Assembly: GCF_019972295.1 (NCBI RefSeq)
Contig: NZ_BLJA01000001.1
Coordinates: forward strand, 2,484,158-2,548,157
DNA from: Geobacter sp. AOG2
GTDB lineage: Bacteria; Desulfobacterota; Desulfuromonadia; Geobacterales; Pseudopelobacteraceae
Reading direction: 5' to 3'
Length of the DNA stretch: 64,000 nt
A program made the position numbers and the translations under genes. Shown piece by piece: positions 9,671-17,129 of the stretch. Position 1 is the stretch's first letter, and the number at the start of each line of letters is the position of its first letter. The notes beneath the pieces are model-generated. The model was not told the origin of the DNA and did not search any database. It saw only the letters and a program-made list of their open reading frames with translations.

Positions 9671-10726
9671 TCACCCGAGGCGCCGAAAAGCCGAGGCCTT
9701 AATGGCCGCAAAGAGCCGGTTCCCCTTTTTAACCCCCAGTTCGCGGGCAGCCTCATGTACTATCTCGGCTACGAGCCGGTCATCACCACTGGCAAGCTCC
9801 ACCCCCACCTTGTTGCCGGACTGGAAGGTGTCCGCAACAGTGCAGTCGAGCAGGTTTCTGGCGCTGATGGCGTCGGGATGTTGCTTGATGAGGATAATAT
9901 CTTTCGAAGAGAGTTCAAACAGCGCGTCCGGCCGATCGCTGGCGGTGGAGATCAAAAGCTCAGTCCCGCCCCAGGTGTAGGCGGACATACCGTCGACCCT
10001 ACGCGGATTACCCAGCCGCAGGAGATTGATATAGCCGGCCGGGCTCTGCCCCATGCGGGATCGCGCCAGTTCTTCCGCTGTTGTCTGGGCCTCGATGCGC
10101 CCAGTATCGACCGCAAGCACCATGTCCGACATGATGCGCATCTCCAGAAGAGAATGAGTGATAAAGAGATAGGGAATGTGGAACGCTTCGCTGGTAGCCT
10201 TCAGATAATCGATAATTTGAAACCTGAGAGCATCGTCCAGAGCCGACAGCGGTTCATCCATCAGCAGCAGGCGGGGATTGGAGAGGACTGTCCTGCCGAT
10301 TGCAACCCGCTGTTTTTCACCACCCGAGAGGTTATGTACGCCACGCGACAGGAGGTGGCTTATCTGCAGCACCTCCACCAGGGCGTCGAAATCGATCCGA
10401 CGGTTAGCCGGAGCGCTCCGTTTGTAGCCGTACAGAAGGTTTGCCTTGACGCTCATGTGGGGAAACAGGTAGGGGCGCTGGAAAACTATGCCGATACGAC
10501 GCTGATCCGGGGGGACATCGACTGTTCCCTGACTGTCGTAGAGCAGTTCGCCGTCCAGACGGATGGTACCGGCATCCGGCCGCTGCAAACCGGCGAGCAG
10601 GCTTACCAGCGTGGATTTTCCACTTCCCGACGGGCCGAAGACACCTATGCGCTCCCCCTGGACCGTAAAATCCACATCCAGGGAAAAGGCGCCGAAATTC
10701 TTTTGTAAGCTTACATGCAGTTCCAT
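9671..10726 (-). CDS. modC: Molybdate ABC transporter, ATP-binding protein
   Basis: Cytoplasmic ATPase of the ModABC importer. It has Walker A GPSGSGKSTLVSLLAG, signature LSGGEKQRVAIGR, Walker B LLLMDEPLSALD and the switch His in YLFITHSLLEM. The C-terminal third (about residues 285-351) is a mop/TOBE-type oxyanion-binding domain (SARNLLDCTVADTF) ending in KKGNRLFAAIKASAF. The 351-residue length is standard for ModC. One base separates it from modB, so modABC is a tight operon on the minus strand. Confidence 0.96.
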   Translation of the reverse strand: MELHVSLQKNFGAFSLDVDFTVQGERIGVFGPSGSGKSTLVSLLAGLQRPDAGTIRLDGELLYDSQGTVDVPPDQRRIGIVFQRPYLFPHMSVKANLLYGYKRSAPANRRIDFDALVEVLQISHLLSRGVHNLSGGEKQRVAIGRTVLSNPRLLLMDEPLSALDDALRFQIIDYLKATSEAFHIPYLFITHSLLEMRIMSDMVLAVDTGRIEAQTTAEELARSRMGQSPAGYINLLRLGNPRRVDGMSAYTWGGTELLISTASDRPDALFELSSKDIILIKQHPDAISARNLLDCTVADTFQSGNKVGVELASGDDRLVAEIVHEAARELGVKKGNRLFAAIKASAFRRLG

Positions 10727-10727
10727 A

Positions 10728-11417
10728 TCAGACGGCCTTGGCGATGCGACGATTGAGATATTCGTGGAGCAGGAGCACCAGCACCGAGAGGAGTACCGAC
10801 ACCAGGCACAGAGCCATGGCCATGCTGTCGCCGTCGGGGGAACTCGTATATTCGTAGATGGCCAAGGGGATGGTCTGGGTTATACCGGGGATATTGCCGG
10901 CCACCACGATGGTCGCGCCGAACTCACCTAGGCCGCGGGCAAACATGAGTGCCGACCCGGCGGCGATCCCGCGCAACGAAAGTGGGATGATTACGGTCAA
11001 GATGGTGTCGAACCATCCGGCCCCCAAGGTGCGGGCGGCCTGAATGAGACGCTCGTCAACGCTTTCCATGCTCAGCCGGATGGACCTGACCATGAGGGGA
11101 AAACCGACCACAGCGGTGGCAACGACCGCGGCCTTCCAGGTAAAGATCAGCTTGATGCCCAAGGGCTGTAACAGATGTTGGCCGATAAAACCCTTCTGCC
11201 CCAGAAGCAGGAGAAGGATATACCCGATCACCACGGGCGGCAGGGTCAGAGGAAGGTTGACCGCCACATCCAGCGCAACCTTCCCCCGAAACTGCCGGTA
11301 GGTCATGAGATAAGCAACCCCGAATCCGAAGGGCAGCGATACAAGTGTCGCCACGACCGACACCTTGAGCGACAGCAGGATAGCCATATATTCGGCAGAG
11401 GTAAAAACCGGCATCAA
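10728..11417 (-). CDS. modB: Molybdate ABC transporter, permease
   Basis: Inner-membrane channel of ModABC. The 229 residues have about five hydrophobic segments (AILLSLKVSVVATLVSLPFG, LPPVVIGYILLLLLG, AAVVATAVVGFPLMVRS) and the EAA-type coupling loop AARTLGAGWFDTILTVIIPL, with GLGEFGATIVVAGNIPGITQ, typical of ModB. It lies between modA (6 nt upstream) and modC (1 nt downstream). Confidence 0.96.
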   Translation of the reverse strand: MMPVFTSAEYMAILLSLKVSVVATLVSLPFGFGVAYLMTYRQFRGKVALDVAVNLPLTLPPVVIGYILLLLLGQKGFIGQHLLQPLGIKLIFTWKAAVVATAVVGFPLMVRSIRLSMESVDERLIQAARTLGAGWFDTILTVIIPLSLRGIAAGSALMFARGLGEFGATIVVAGNIPGITQTIPLAIYEYTSSPDGDSMAMALCLVSVLLSVLVLLLHEYLNRRIAKAV

Positions 11418-11423
11418 TATACC

Positions 11424-12170
11424 CTACTTCACCAGAAAGCCGTGTTTGGCAAGGATCGTCTTAGCCTCGGCCGATTGCAAATACCGGAAAAAGGCGGCGG
11501 CCTCAACCTTCTTACTGCCTGATACCGTCAGGGCCATGGGGTAGGTTACCCGCGTGTAGAACTCCTGGGGCACCGTAAACAGAATCCTGGCGGTTTTGGC
11601 CACCTGGAGGGCATCGGTCTTATAGACAAATGCACCGTCAACTTCCCCCCTATCGGCGTACAGCAAGCATTCGCGCACATCCTTGGCCATGACCAGTTTC
11701 TTTTCGAGCTGTTTTTCGATACCCGCCTTTTTGAAGGCCTCAGCGGCGTACTCACCGGCTGGGACGCTTTTGGGGCTGCCGATGGCAATTTTCTCCAGCT
11801 TGAGCACGTCGTTCAGGTTTGCGGCCTTCACCCCCGGCCGACCGGCGAATACCAGAGAGTTGTAGGCAAAGGTAGCGATGTTCTTGTCATCGGCCAGATG
11901 TTTTTCCTTTGCATAGTCCATCCACTTCAGGTTGGCAGAGATGAATATGTCCGCCGGAGCACCGTTCTCGATCTGTTTGGCCAGGGCGCCGGAAGCACCA
12001 TAGTTTTTCTTGAAGGTTACGCCACTGTTCTTTTTTGCAAAGCTGTCGGACAAATCATTGGCAACCTCTCTCATGCTGGCTGCCACAAACAGGTCGATCT
12101 CACCGGCCGACGCGGCGATGGGGAGCAAACAGACTGCAGCTACAATCAGATAGGATACTATTCGAGTCAT
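11424..12170 (-). CDS. modA: Molybdate ABC transporter, periplasmic binding protein
   Basis: Captures molybdate (and probably tungstate) in the periplasm for ModBC. A Sec signal peptide (YLIVAAVCLLPIAASAGE) precedes the mature ModA sequence LFVAASMREVANDLSDSF, FKKNYGASGALAKQIENGAPADIF and KLEKIAIGSPKSVPAGEYA, with the oxyanion-contacting Ser residues near the N-terminus. It has 248 residues. It starts the modABC operon, 69 nt after the modD stop. That gap contains a near-palindrome TTATGAAATTTTCATAA (about 12213-12230). Confidence 0.95.
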   Translation of the reverse strand: MTRIVSYLIVAAVCLLPIAASAGEIDLFVAASMREVANDLSDSFAKKNSGVTFKKNYGASGALAKQIENGAPADIFISANLKWMDYAKEKHLADDKNIATFAYNSLVFAGRPGVKAANLNDVLKLEKIAIGSPKSVPAGEYAAEAFKKAGIEKQLEKKLVMAKDVRECLLYADRGEVDGAFVYKTDALQVAKTARILFTVPQEFYTRVTYPMALTVSGSKKVEAAAFFRYLQSAEAKTILAKHGFLVK

Positions 12171-12239
12171 TGATGGTCTCCGTTTAAGATGAAATGGTTG
12201 ATAGTAATAAGACTTATGAAATTTTCATAATGGGCTTCT

Positions 12240-13094
12240 CTACGGTTGGCGGGGAACAATCCGGGCGCCAATGTCCGCAGGCTTGCCGAAATAGACCGAG
12301 GACAGAACGATGATGTCCACCCCACTGGCGGCATATTCCGCCACGTTTCCCTCGTTGATGCCGCCCGCCGCGGAGATTTTCACCGCCCGGTCCATGGCAT
12401 GGATATCGTCAACCAATTGCCGCAGTTCCGCCGGCGGCAGCTTGTCTACCTGAACCACATCGACTCCGGCCCCGGCAATGCGAAGCGCCTCGCTTGCATC
12501 GTCCGCCTCGACGATGATTCGGTTTTCCGGCACCTTGGCGCGCAAGTCGGCGACCCCTGCTAGCAAGGCATCCAGCCCGCCCAAAAAGGCAGTGTGCTGT
12601 TTGAACACCAGCACGGTCTCCGACAATCCCAGACGATGGGGTAGTGCTCCCCCAGCCATAATGGCCTTGATGGCTATCTTCTTGGTTCCGGGAAAGGACT
12701 TGCGGGTAGTAACCACCGCGATGCACGGATTCGCCCCTTTGGCTGCCTTTACGACCCTGGCGGTCCGCGAGGCGATGCCGGAAGCATACTCTAGCAGGTT
12801 CAAGGCAACCTTCCAACCGGCATGCAGCGCCTGTGCCGTTCCCATGGCGGTCAGAAAAACCGTCCCAGGAGCACAACACGTTCCGCTCGGTTCAAGGGTC
12901 AAGATGCGGCAGCCGCATTTCTCCAGTACCCGGCCCGCCTCCTCGCAACAGCAGAGGGTCGTCTCCTCACGGGTAGTAAAAGTAATGATGCCCGGCTGTG
13001 TACCGATACCGAGCAGGTGGGTGGTCAGGTCGCCATAGGGAAGGTCTTCATCGATAAAACGTTCGATCTCGCCGTCAGGCAAACAGGCTAGCAT
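12240..13094 (-). CDS. modD: ModD, nicotinate-nucleotide pyrophosphorylase-like molybdenum-locus protein
   Basis: 284 residues of the quinolinate phosphoribosyltransferase fold (DLPYGDLTTHLLGIG, NLLEYASGIASRTARVV, ATTRKSFPGTKKIAIKAIMAGGALPHRLGLSE, NRIIVEADD, ISAAGGINEGNVAEYAASGVD). Molybdenum loci often carry such a NadC paralogue, named ModD, whose exact reaction is unsettled. It replaces GGG..HR with GGALPHR as other ModD proteins do, and it should not be taken as NadC. It sits at the head of modD-modABC with a ModE-like box just before its start. Confidence 0.88.
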   Translation of the reverse strand: MLACLPDGEIERFIDEDLPYGDLTTHLLGIGTQPGIITFTTREETTLCCCEEAGRVLEKCGCRILTLEPSGTCCAPGTVFLTAMGTAQALHAGWKVALNLLEYASGIASRTARVVKAAKGANPCIAVVTTRKSFPGTKKIAIKAIMAGGALPHRLGLSETVLVFKQHTAFLGGLDALLAGVADLRAKVPENRIIVEADDASEALRIAGAGVDVVQVDKLPPAELRQLVDDIHAMDRAVKISAAGGINEGNVAEYAASGVDIIVLSSVYFGKPADIGARIVPRQP

Positions 13095-13112
13095 TGCATC
13101 CTCCCCCGTTCA

Positions 13113-13141
13113 TTCGCTATATTATTGTAAACATATCGTAA
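13113..13141. promoter_or_regulatory. ModE-like operator upstream of modD
   Basis: CGCTATAT, ten bases, then ATATCG forms an imperfect palindrome (13115-13138) resembling the CGCTATAT...ATAACG type ModE box. It lies 20-45 nt upstream of the modD start codon, where a repressor would block the promoter. The same half-site layout with the same spacing recurs at 16939-16966. Confidence 0.55.
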
Positions 13142-13148
13142 TCCCTAG

Positions 13149-13176
13149 AAAAAGGGGCAGCTCCGTTGATGCCCCT
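13149..13176 (-). terminator. Intrinsic terminator downstream of modE
   Basis: On the minus strand AGGGGCA/TGCCCCT (13153-13176) encloses a 10-nt loop and is followed by TTTTT. It lies about 30 nt past the modE stop and separates modE from the modD-modABC unit. Confidence 0.75.
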
Positions 13177-13203
13177 CCAGGATATCCCTAGTTGCGCTTC
13201 TGC

Positions 13204-14019
13204 TCAGCTCACGCCGAGGATGACGCTGGATGCCTTGAAGATGGCGCAGGCATGCCCCCCCACAACCAACCCCAGGTTTTTGCTACTCTCATGGGTAATA
13301 ACGGCGCTGATAGTGTTGCCGCCCCCCACCTCCACATCCACCTCGGCGCTGACCGGTCCTTCAATAATCTTGGCGACCGTGCCACACATGAGGTTCCGGG
13401 CGCTGAGCTTGGTATTGTGCAGTTCGGTTCCGATAATGACAGAACTAGCCTTAATGATGGCATAGGCTTCTTTTCCCACGGCCAACCCCAGGTTATCAAT
13501 GGCACCATTGGTGACAACAGCCGCTATGGTGGCCCCACCCTTGAGAGTCAGATCAACTTCGGCATTAACGGCGCCCTTGACGATCCTGGCCACGGTTCCG
13601 GCAAATACGTTACGTGCGCTTACTTTCATGGCAATCCTCCTCAGTAGTTGGTAAAGGCTATCGGCATCGCCTAGTTTGTCGGCAATATTTGCCAGAAACT
13701 TGCGATGTTCTTCCTGAATAATCTGAAACTCCCTCAGAACTTTTTTTCCTTCCGCGGTGAGGGTGGTCCCGCCGCCGCCCCTACCCCCGGCCAAGCGGTC
13801 GACCAGTGGCTTGTCGGCCAGGTTATTGATCATGTTGACCAGATCCCAGGCGGTCTTATAGCTAAGCCCAACTGCCTTCGCGGCCTTGGTGATCGAACCG
13901 AGTTCGCCGATCTGCTCCAGCAGACTGATCCGGTCTCCCCCCAGGAACTTCCGGTCTTCCTTGTGCAGCCACACGGCCCCGGAGAGCCCCAGCTTGGCAC
14001 TTTCCTGTAAAGATTTCAT
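13204..14019 (-). CDS. modE: Molybdate-responsive transcriptional regulator ModE
   Basis: DNA-binding sensor of molybdate. The N-terminal LysR-like winged helix (RISLLEQIGELGSITKAAKAVGLSYKTAWDLVNMINN, GGGGTTLTAEGKKVL) spans about residues 20-110. It is followed by two mop domains in tandem (KVSARNVFAGTVARIVKGAV; KLSARNLMCGTVAKIIEGPV) that bind oxyanion across the dimer. 271 residues from ATG 14017-14019, with GAGGGG 12 nt upstream. It is expected to repress modD-modABC when Mo is replete. Upstream are TTTACA-16-TATAAT and a CTGTAATTATACAG palindrome over the -10. Confidence 0.95.
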   Translation of the reverse strand: MKSLQESAKLGLSGAVWLHKEDRKFLGGDRISLLEQIGELGSITKAAKAVGLSYKTAWDLVNMINNLADKPLVDRLAGGRGGGGTTLTAEGKKVLREFQIIQEEHRKFLANIADKLGDADSLYQLLRRIAMKVSARNVFAGTVARIVKGAVNAEVDLTLKGGATIAAVVTNGAIDNLGLAVGKEAYAIIKASSVIIGTELHNTKLSARNLMCGTVAKIIEGPVSAEVDVEVGGGNTISAVITHESSKNLGLVVGGHACAIFKASSVILGVS

Positions 14020-14094
14020 AACGCAACCACACCCCTCTGTGTGCACCACAACCGCGCCCGCAAAAGACACGGAATTCTGTGCAGTATGGCTGTA

Positions 14095-14122
14095 ATTATA
14101 CAGGGATTGCCGGCCATGTAAA
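14095..14122 (-). promoter_or_regulatory. Promoter of modE with overlapping palindrome
   Basis: The minus strand carries TTTACA (complement of 14117-14122), 16 nt, then a perfect TATAAT (complement of 14095-14100), 76 nt before the modE start. The -10 lies inside the palindrome CTGTAATTATACAG, a possible operator for autoregulation. It does not resemble the ModE-like boxes found elsewhere. Confidence 0.6.
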
Positions 14123-14199
14123 GTGCATTAAACGGCATACAATCCAGCAAGCTGCCCACAGCGTGGCGCAGCCTGCCGATTTTTTACGCATGGGCCGGA

Positions 14200-15504
14200 T
14201 CAGAATACCATCTGCACCTGAAAGCGGACCTGGTTGTCGTCGGTCGGCTGCGTACCAGCGGTAGTGGATATGAGTCCAGCCTGTTTGTGGATATTGGTAT
14301 AGTCGGCCTGGACCTTAAGGTTGTGCGTGCTGTTGACGTACCAAGACGCACCGACGGCATTTTCGGTCCAGAGGTTCCTGGACGCGTCCCGATCCGGGTC
14401 AAGATAGGAGTAGCGGTAGGCCAGTTCGAGGGTTTTCGGAATCACGAAATAACCCGCCTGGGCGTAGAACCCCTGGGCACGCATCTTTTTGCCGGAGGTC
14501 TGCCCCTCGGCCTGGGCAAAGAAGTACTCTCCGGTGGCCGAGAAACCGAGCCATTTGAAGACCGCATCCGCGCCGCACGTGTTGAAGTCGATCTTTTCGC
14601 CGGTGGTGAATTTGCTCGTTCCCTTGCCGACCCCATACCAGCCGCCACTGGATTTCAGGAAAGAGAGTTGGTTGGTTTCCAGGGTACCGGTAGTGCCCGC
14701 GGTGTTGCTGAGGGTATCCCGGAAATAGTCGGCGCCGATGGACACCAGCGGTTTCTTGCTGTATTCCACGTCGGATTCGGAGTATTTTACCTCCCCCAGA
14801 GGGTTGGCCGTGAGCCGAGCGCTGAAGGCGTTGTCGGTCTTGCTTCGCCACGTGTTCTGGCCCACCCCGCCGTAGCCGGCGATGTTGTAGTTGAAGATCC
14901 CGCCAGCGATTTTGCCGTGGATCATGGCTCCGGTGTCATACCCCGGCACAAAGGCGGAGGTCACGATTGAGGCGTCCACAAACTGCTGTGCTGTGGAGGA
15001 GGTAATCCACTGGCGGCCGAACTGGACCTTGTCCTGCCCGAGACGGAACTGCACCTCGTTCATCAGGCGGTAGTTGAGCCAGACCTCTTCCATGGGGCCG
15101 TTGTTTGCAGTAGAGCCGCTGTTGAAGTTGGCAAAGTTGATGTTCATCTTGTAGGTCAGGTCCGGGGAATAGGCATGGCCATTGAACAGCAGCTTGATGC
15201 GGCGCAGCTCGAACTTGCTGTAGTCCGGGTCCGTGGCGGGTTTGTTGACGTCATCCCCGTCGAGGAAGGTGTAACGGACCTGATAGGAAGCTCCGATGGA
15301 AATGCCGAACTTACCGTCGGCCGTGGCGAAGTTGAGCCCCCCGCCTGGTTTGTACTTGATCTGGCTGCTTTTCTGAATTTCTTTGTAATCCTCTTCGGTA
15401 ATGACTCCCTTTTCCTTCAGCACGTCCTCAAGGCTCTTCGCCGAGACACTACCGGCCTGAGCCACAAGCAGGGCCAGCCCCAGCAAAATTCCCAACTTCT
15501 TCAT
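14200..15504 (-). CDS. Phosphate/oxyanion-type porin (OprO/OprP family)
   Basis: Outer-membrane beta-barrel of 434 residues. A signal peptide (MKKLGILLGLALLVAQAGSV, cleaved after SAK) and a short coiled segment (LEDVLKEKGVITEEDYKEI) precede the barrel: FELRRIKLLFNGHAYSPDLT, EVWLNYRLMNEVQFRLGQDK, QFVDASIVTSAF, and a terminal phenylalanine (VRFQVQMVF). The family includes phosphate-selective porins, but substrate cannot be read from sequence. Position next to modE/modD/modABC suggests molybdate or another oxyanion. ATG 15502-15504 has GGGGG 6 nt upstream. A terminator hairpin lies 80 nt before the start. Confidence 0.85.
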   Translation of the reverse strand: MKKLGILLGLALLVAQAGSVSAKSLEDVLKEKGVITEEDYKEIQKSSQIKYKPGGGLNFATADGKFGISIGASYQVRYTFLDGDDVNKPATDPDYSKFELRRIKLLFNGHAYSPDLTYKMNINFANFNSGSTANNGPMEEVWLNYRLMNEVQFRLGQDKVQFGRQWITSSTAQQFVDASIVTSAFVPGYDTGAMIHGKIAGGIFNYNIAGYGGVGQNTWRSKTDNAFSARLTANPLGEVKYSESDVEYSKKPLVSIGADYFRDTLSNTAGTTGTLETNQLSFLKSSGGWYGVGKGTSKFTTGEKIDFNTCGADAVFKWLGFSATGEYFFAQAEGQTSGKKMRAQGFYAQAGYFVIPKTLELAYRYSYLDPDRDASRNLWTENAVGASWYVNSTHNLKVQADYTNIHKQAGLISTTAGTQPTDDNQVRFQVQMVF

Positions 15505-15582
15505 AACAACCCCCTTTTGATTTATACGCACCCTGGAGCGCGCTACTACTGTTGCAGCATACTGTTTACCGCCTCAACTTGA

Positions 15583-15606
15583 AAAAAGGGGGGATTACTC
15601 CCCCCA
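15583..15606 (-). terminator. Terminator hairpin in the porin leader
   Basis: On the minus strand GGGGGGA/TCCCCCC (15589-15606) is followed by TTTTTT (complement of 15583-15588). It ends about 80 nt upstream of the porin start. Immediately before it lies a second strong hairpin, AAGGACTCAC/GTGAGTCTCCTT (15613-15636). This could be an attenuator of the porin mRNA, or the 3' end of a separate small RNA. Confidence 0.65.
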
Positions 15607-15807
15607 CCACATGAAGGAGACTCACGAGTGAGTCCTTGTTGCAACGCTTGCGGCGGACATTGAATTGTAGAAGCGCTCCAAGCATATAATGACCATTGGT
15701 TATCGGCCCCCGACATTGCGGCTCGCAGGACGGGATCCGGCTCACCCGATGCATGGAGGTTTCCGCCGTTAATGACGTAGACAACGCAGGGAGCGGGTAA
15801 TCCATGA
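15607..15807 (-). promoter_or_regulatory. Structured non-coding leader upstream of the porin gene
   Basis: No protein gene is visible between 15505 and 16125. The minus-strand RNA of this 200-nt stretch has several complementary blocks: CGGCGGA (about 15761-15767) with TCCGCCG (about 15649-15655), CGCTCC with GGAGCG, and CGGG/CCCG around GGATCC. It then enters the tandem hairpins at 15636-15583. The layout resembles a riboswitch or attenuator, but I matched it to no known aptamer class. The remainder of 15844-16125 shows nothing recognisable. Confidence 0.4.
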
Positions 15808-15827
15808 GCGCTGTATATATAACTATA

Positions 15828-15843
15828 TACATAACGCATGCCA
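15828..15843 (-). promoter_or_regulatory. Sigma-54-like promoter element B
   Basis: The minus strand reads TGGCATGCGTTATGTA. It matches TGGCACG-N4-TTGCA in the -24 box, with GT in place of the usual GC at -12. The same form (TGGCAYGNNTTATGTA) precedes nifH at 19127-19142 and recurs at 16867-16882. It would drive the porin leader. The overlapping sequence 15808-15837 is also palindromic (GCGCTGTATATA...), so a repressor site is an alternative reading. Confidence 0.45.
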
Positions 15844-16125
15844 CATATTTACGCCGACATCCGTTTATCCCACCCTCCGCACAAAATCAAACGAATCCTC
15901 TCACGTCAAAAACCGATGCGGCAACCGGCATCAAACTGGAAAATTGTCACGAACCAAGGAGTTACTTCAAGTGCGCGCTCCCTGCCTGCGCATGAACTCC
16001 AATGGGGAATAATTCTTTATTTCAACACAACAAACATCTTCTCCGGGTCTTTTGCCGCAACTTATTATCATTTTGATTGCTATTGTTATCATAGTGATAA
16101 CCGGTGATCATCATGAAAGCGACGG

Positions 16126-16524
16126 CTATCGACAGACAACGCAATCCCACTCATCATCACTGATGTCTGCAATCTGAGTTTTGCGCATCCAGGGTGCCGG
16201 GGTCCCTCTCAACACATTTTTCAGCCTGCCGATAACCTCTTCGACTGAAGACCCCATAGAAAACTTCATGGGATGAATGTGTTTTGCTACAAGCTTGGCC
16301 GCCGCCGGGCCGTTTATTTCACCGGCGCATACAATAGAACACCCCTTGAGTGCCGTGACACGGGCTGCGATCCTGTCATCCTCGTTTCCGCCGTCGTCGT
16401 CGATTCGTACCGTTGTCACGTAGTAAGCCTCGTCCGGACCGATATCCCAGACAGTGAAGCTGGTGGACTTACGGAAATTTTGGTCAATTTCGACACCGGT
16501 CGATGTCGTGAAAGCAACTTTCAT
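16126..16524 (-). CDS. NifX/NafY-type dinitrogenase iron-molybdenum cofactor carrier family protein
   Basis: 132 residues with the NifX/NifB-C fold: MKVAFTTSTGVEIDQNFRKS, FTVWDIGPDEAYYV, DDRIAARVTALKGCSIVCAG, GPAAAKLVAKHIHPMKFSMG. Members bind FeMo-co or its NifB-co precursor during nitrogenase cofactor assembly, though many are only paralogues. It ends in DDEWDCVVCR, which adds a CxxC not universal in the family. Its start lies about 75 nt downstream of the decayed nifH fragment in the same orientation, so both may derive from one nif operon. Confidence 0.82.
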   Translation of the reverse strand: MKVAFTTSTGVEIDQNFRKSTSFTVWDIGPDEAYYVTTVRIDDDGGNEDDRIAARVTALKGCSIVCAGEINGPAAAKLVAKHIHPMKFSMGSSVEEVIGRLKNVLRGTPAPWMRKTQIADISDDEWDCVVCR

Positions 16525-16599
16525 GCGCCCCCCTTCCCAGTCTCCATGGCCGCCTTACCACCCCATGGCCGCATTTTTACTAACATCACTTTGTCTACC

Positions 16600-16790
16600 T
16601 TCCTCATCACGCCGCACTTCATCAGGAAACCCAAACTCGTCCATATCCAATGAGTTCGTGACGACCCACATCTTGTTGTCGATCATCTTTTAGGCCAAAG
16701 TATTGCTCTTATTGGCCTGGGGATGGTCCGAGGCTTGTTCGATAGACGCCATGCGTCGCTGTCCGGAGTCCTTCACCCGGCTCCCTCCCC
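16600..16790 (-). pseudogene. nifH: Decayed 3' fragment of a second nifH gene
   Basis: The minus strand translates QRRMASIEQASDHPQANKS, NTLA, a TAA stop (16690-16692), then KMIDNKMWVVTNSLDMDEF. This aligns directly with the C-terminal region of the intact NifH in this window ([46 protein letters not shown]). At the DNA level long stretches agree (for example CATCTTGTTGTC at about 16669 and 18092). The P-loop, Cys ligands and most of the gene are gone, and a sigma-54-like element remains about 80 nt upstream. It is a remnant of a nifH duplication or of a displaced nif/anf/vnf operon. Confidence 0.85.
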
Positions 16791-16866
16791 TTTGCAGCAC
16801 CGGAAGAATATCGAGGCGGAAGCACACATTTACGTCACTAATGTAGCCGTGTGATATATATCCAAA

Positions 16867-16882
16867 TACATAACCCATGCCA
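16867..16882 (-). promoter_or_regulatory. Sigma-54-like promoter element C, upstream of the nifH remnant
   Basis: The minus strand reads TGGCATGGGTTATGTA, almost the same as element B and as the element before the intact nifH. It points at the nifH remnant and the NifX-like gene. I read it as the surviving promoter of the lost nifH copy. Confidence 0.45.
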
Positions 16883-16938
16883 AGTTGCCAAAACCGTACA
16901 ATTGTTTAAGCACTGGCAGTTACATAAATACGACGCGA

Positions 16939-16966
16939 TACGCTATATTACACAATGCATAACGAA
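16939..16966. promoter_or_regulatory. ModE-like box between divergent sigma-54-like promoters
   Basis: CGCTATAT, ten bases, then ATAACG forms an imperfect palindrome with the same half-sites and spacing as the box upstream of modD. It lies about 100 bp upstream of the FKBP promoter and about 57 bp upstream of element C. ModE could thus link molybdate status to these nif accessory genes. Confidence 0.5.
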
Positions 16967-17065
16967 TGGTCAAATACCACGTATATGCTCCATTATGCGG
17001 CAGTCTTGCCCCCCGCCGGGTTCCAGGAGTCTCCAGCAGAGAATGATTGTATTCAAAACACACCT

Positions 17066-17081
17066 CGGCCGACATGTTGCA
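17066..17081 (+). promoter_or_regulatory. Sigma-54 promoter of the FKBP-cowN unit
   Basis: CGGCCGACATGTTGCA has GG and GC separated by exactly ten bases and a perfect TTGCA -12 element. Transcription would start near 17093, about 37 nt before the FKBP start codon. The -24 box is weaker than consensus (CGGCCGA against TGGCACG). Confidence 0.6.
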
Positions 17082-17129
17082 TATGTCATAGAACCAGCAA
17101 TGAACAACCGCCTGCAAGGAGTATGAAAC

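Noticed and set aside
12240-13094. modD product as NadC (NAD biosynthesis)
   Set aside because: Location at the head of modABC behind a ModE-like box, and sequence details shared with ModD proteins, argue for the molybdenum paralogue.
15808-15837. Palindrome GCGCTGTATATA... as a ModE box
   Set aside because: Half-site spacing differs from the two consistent boxes (at modD and 16939); the sigma-54-like reading of the overlapping sequence fits the nifH element better. Not fully excluded.
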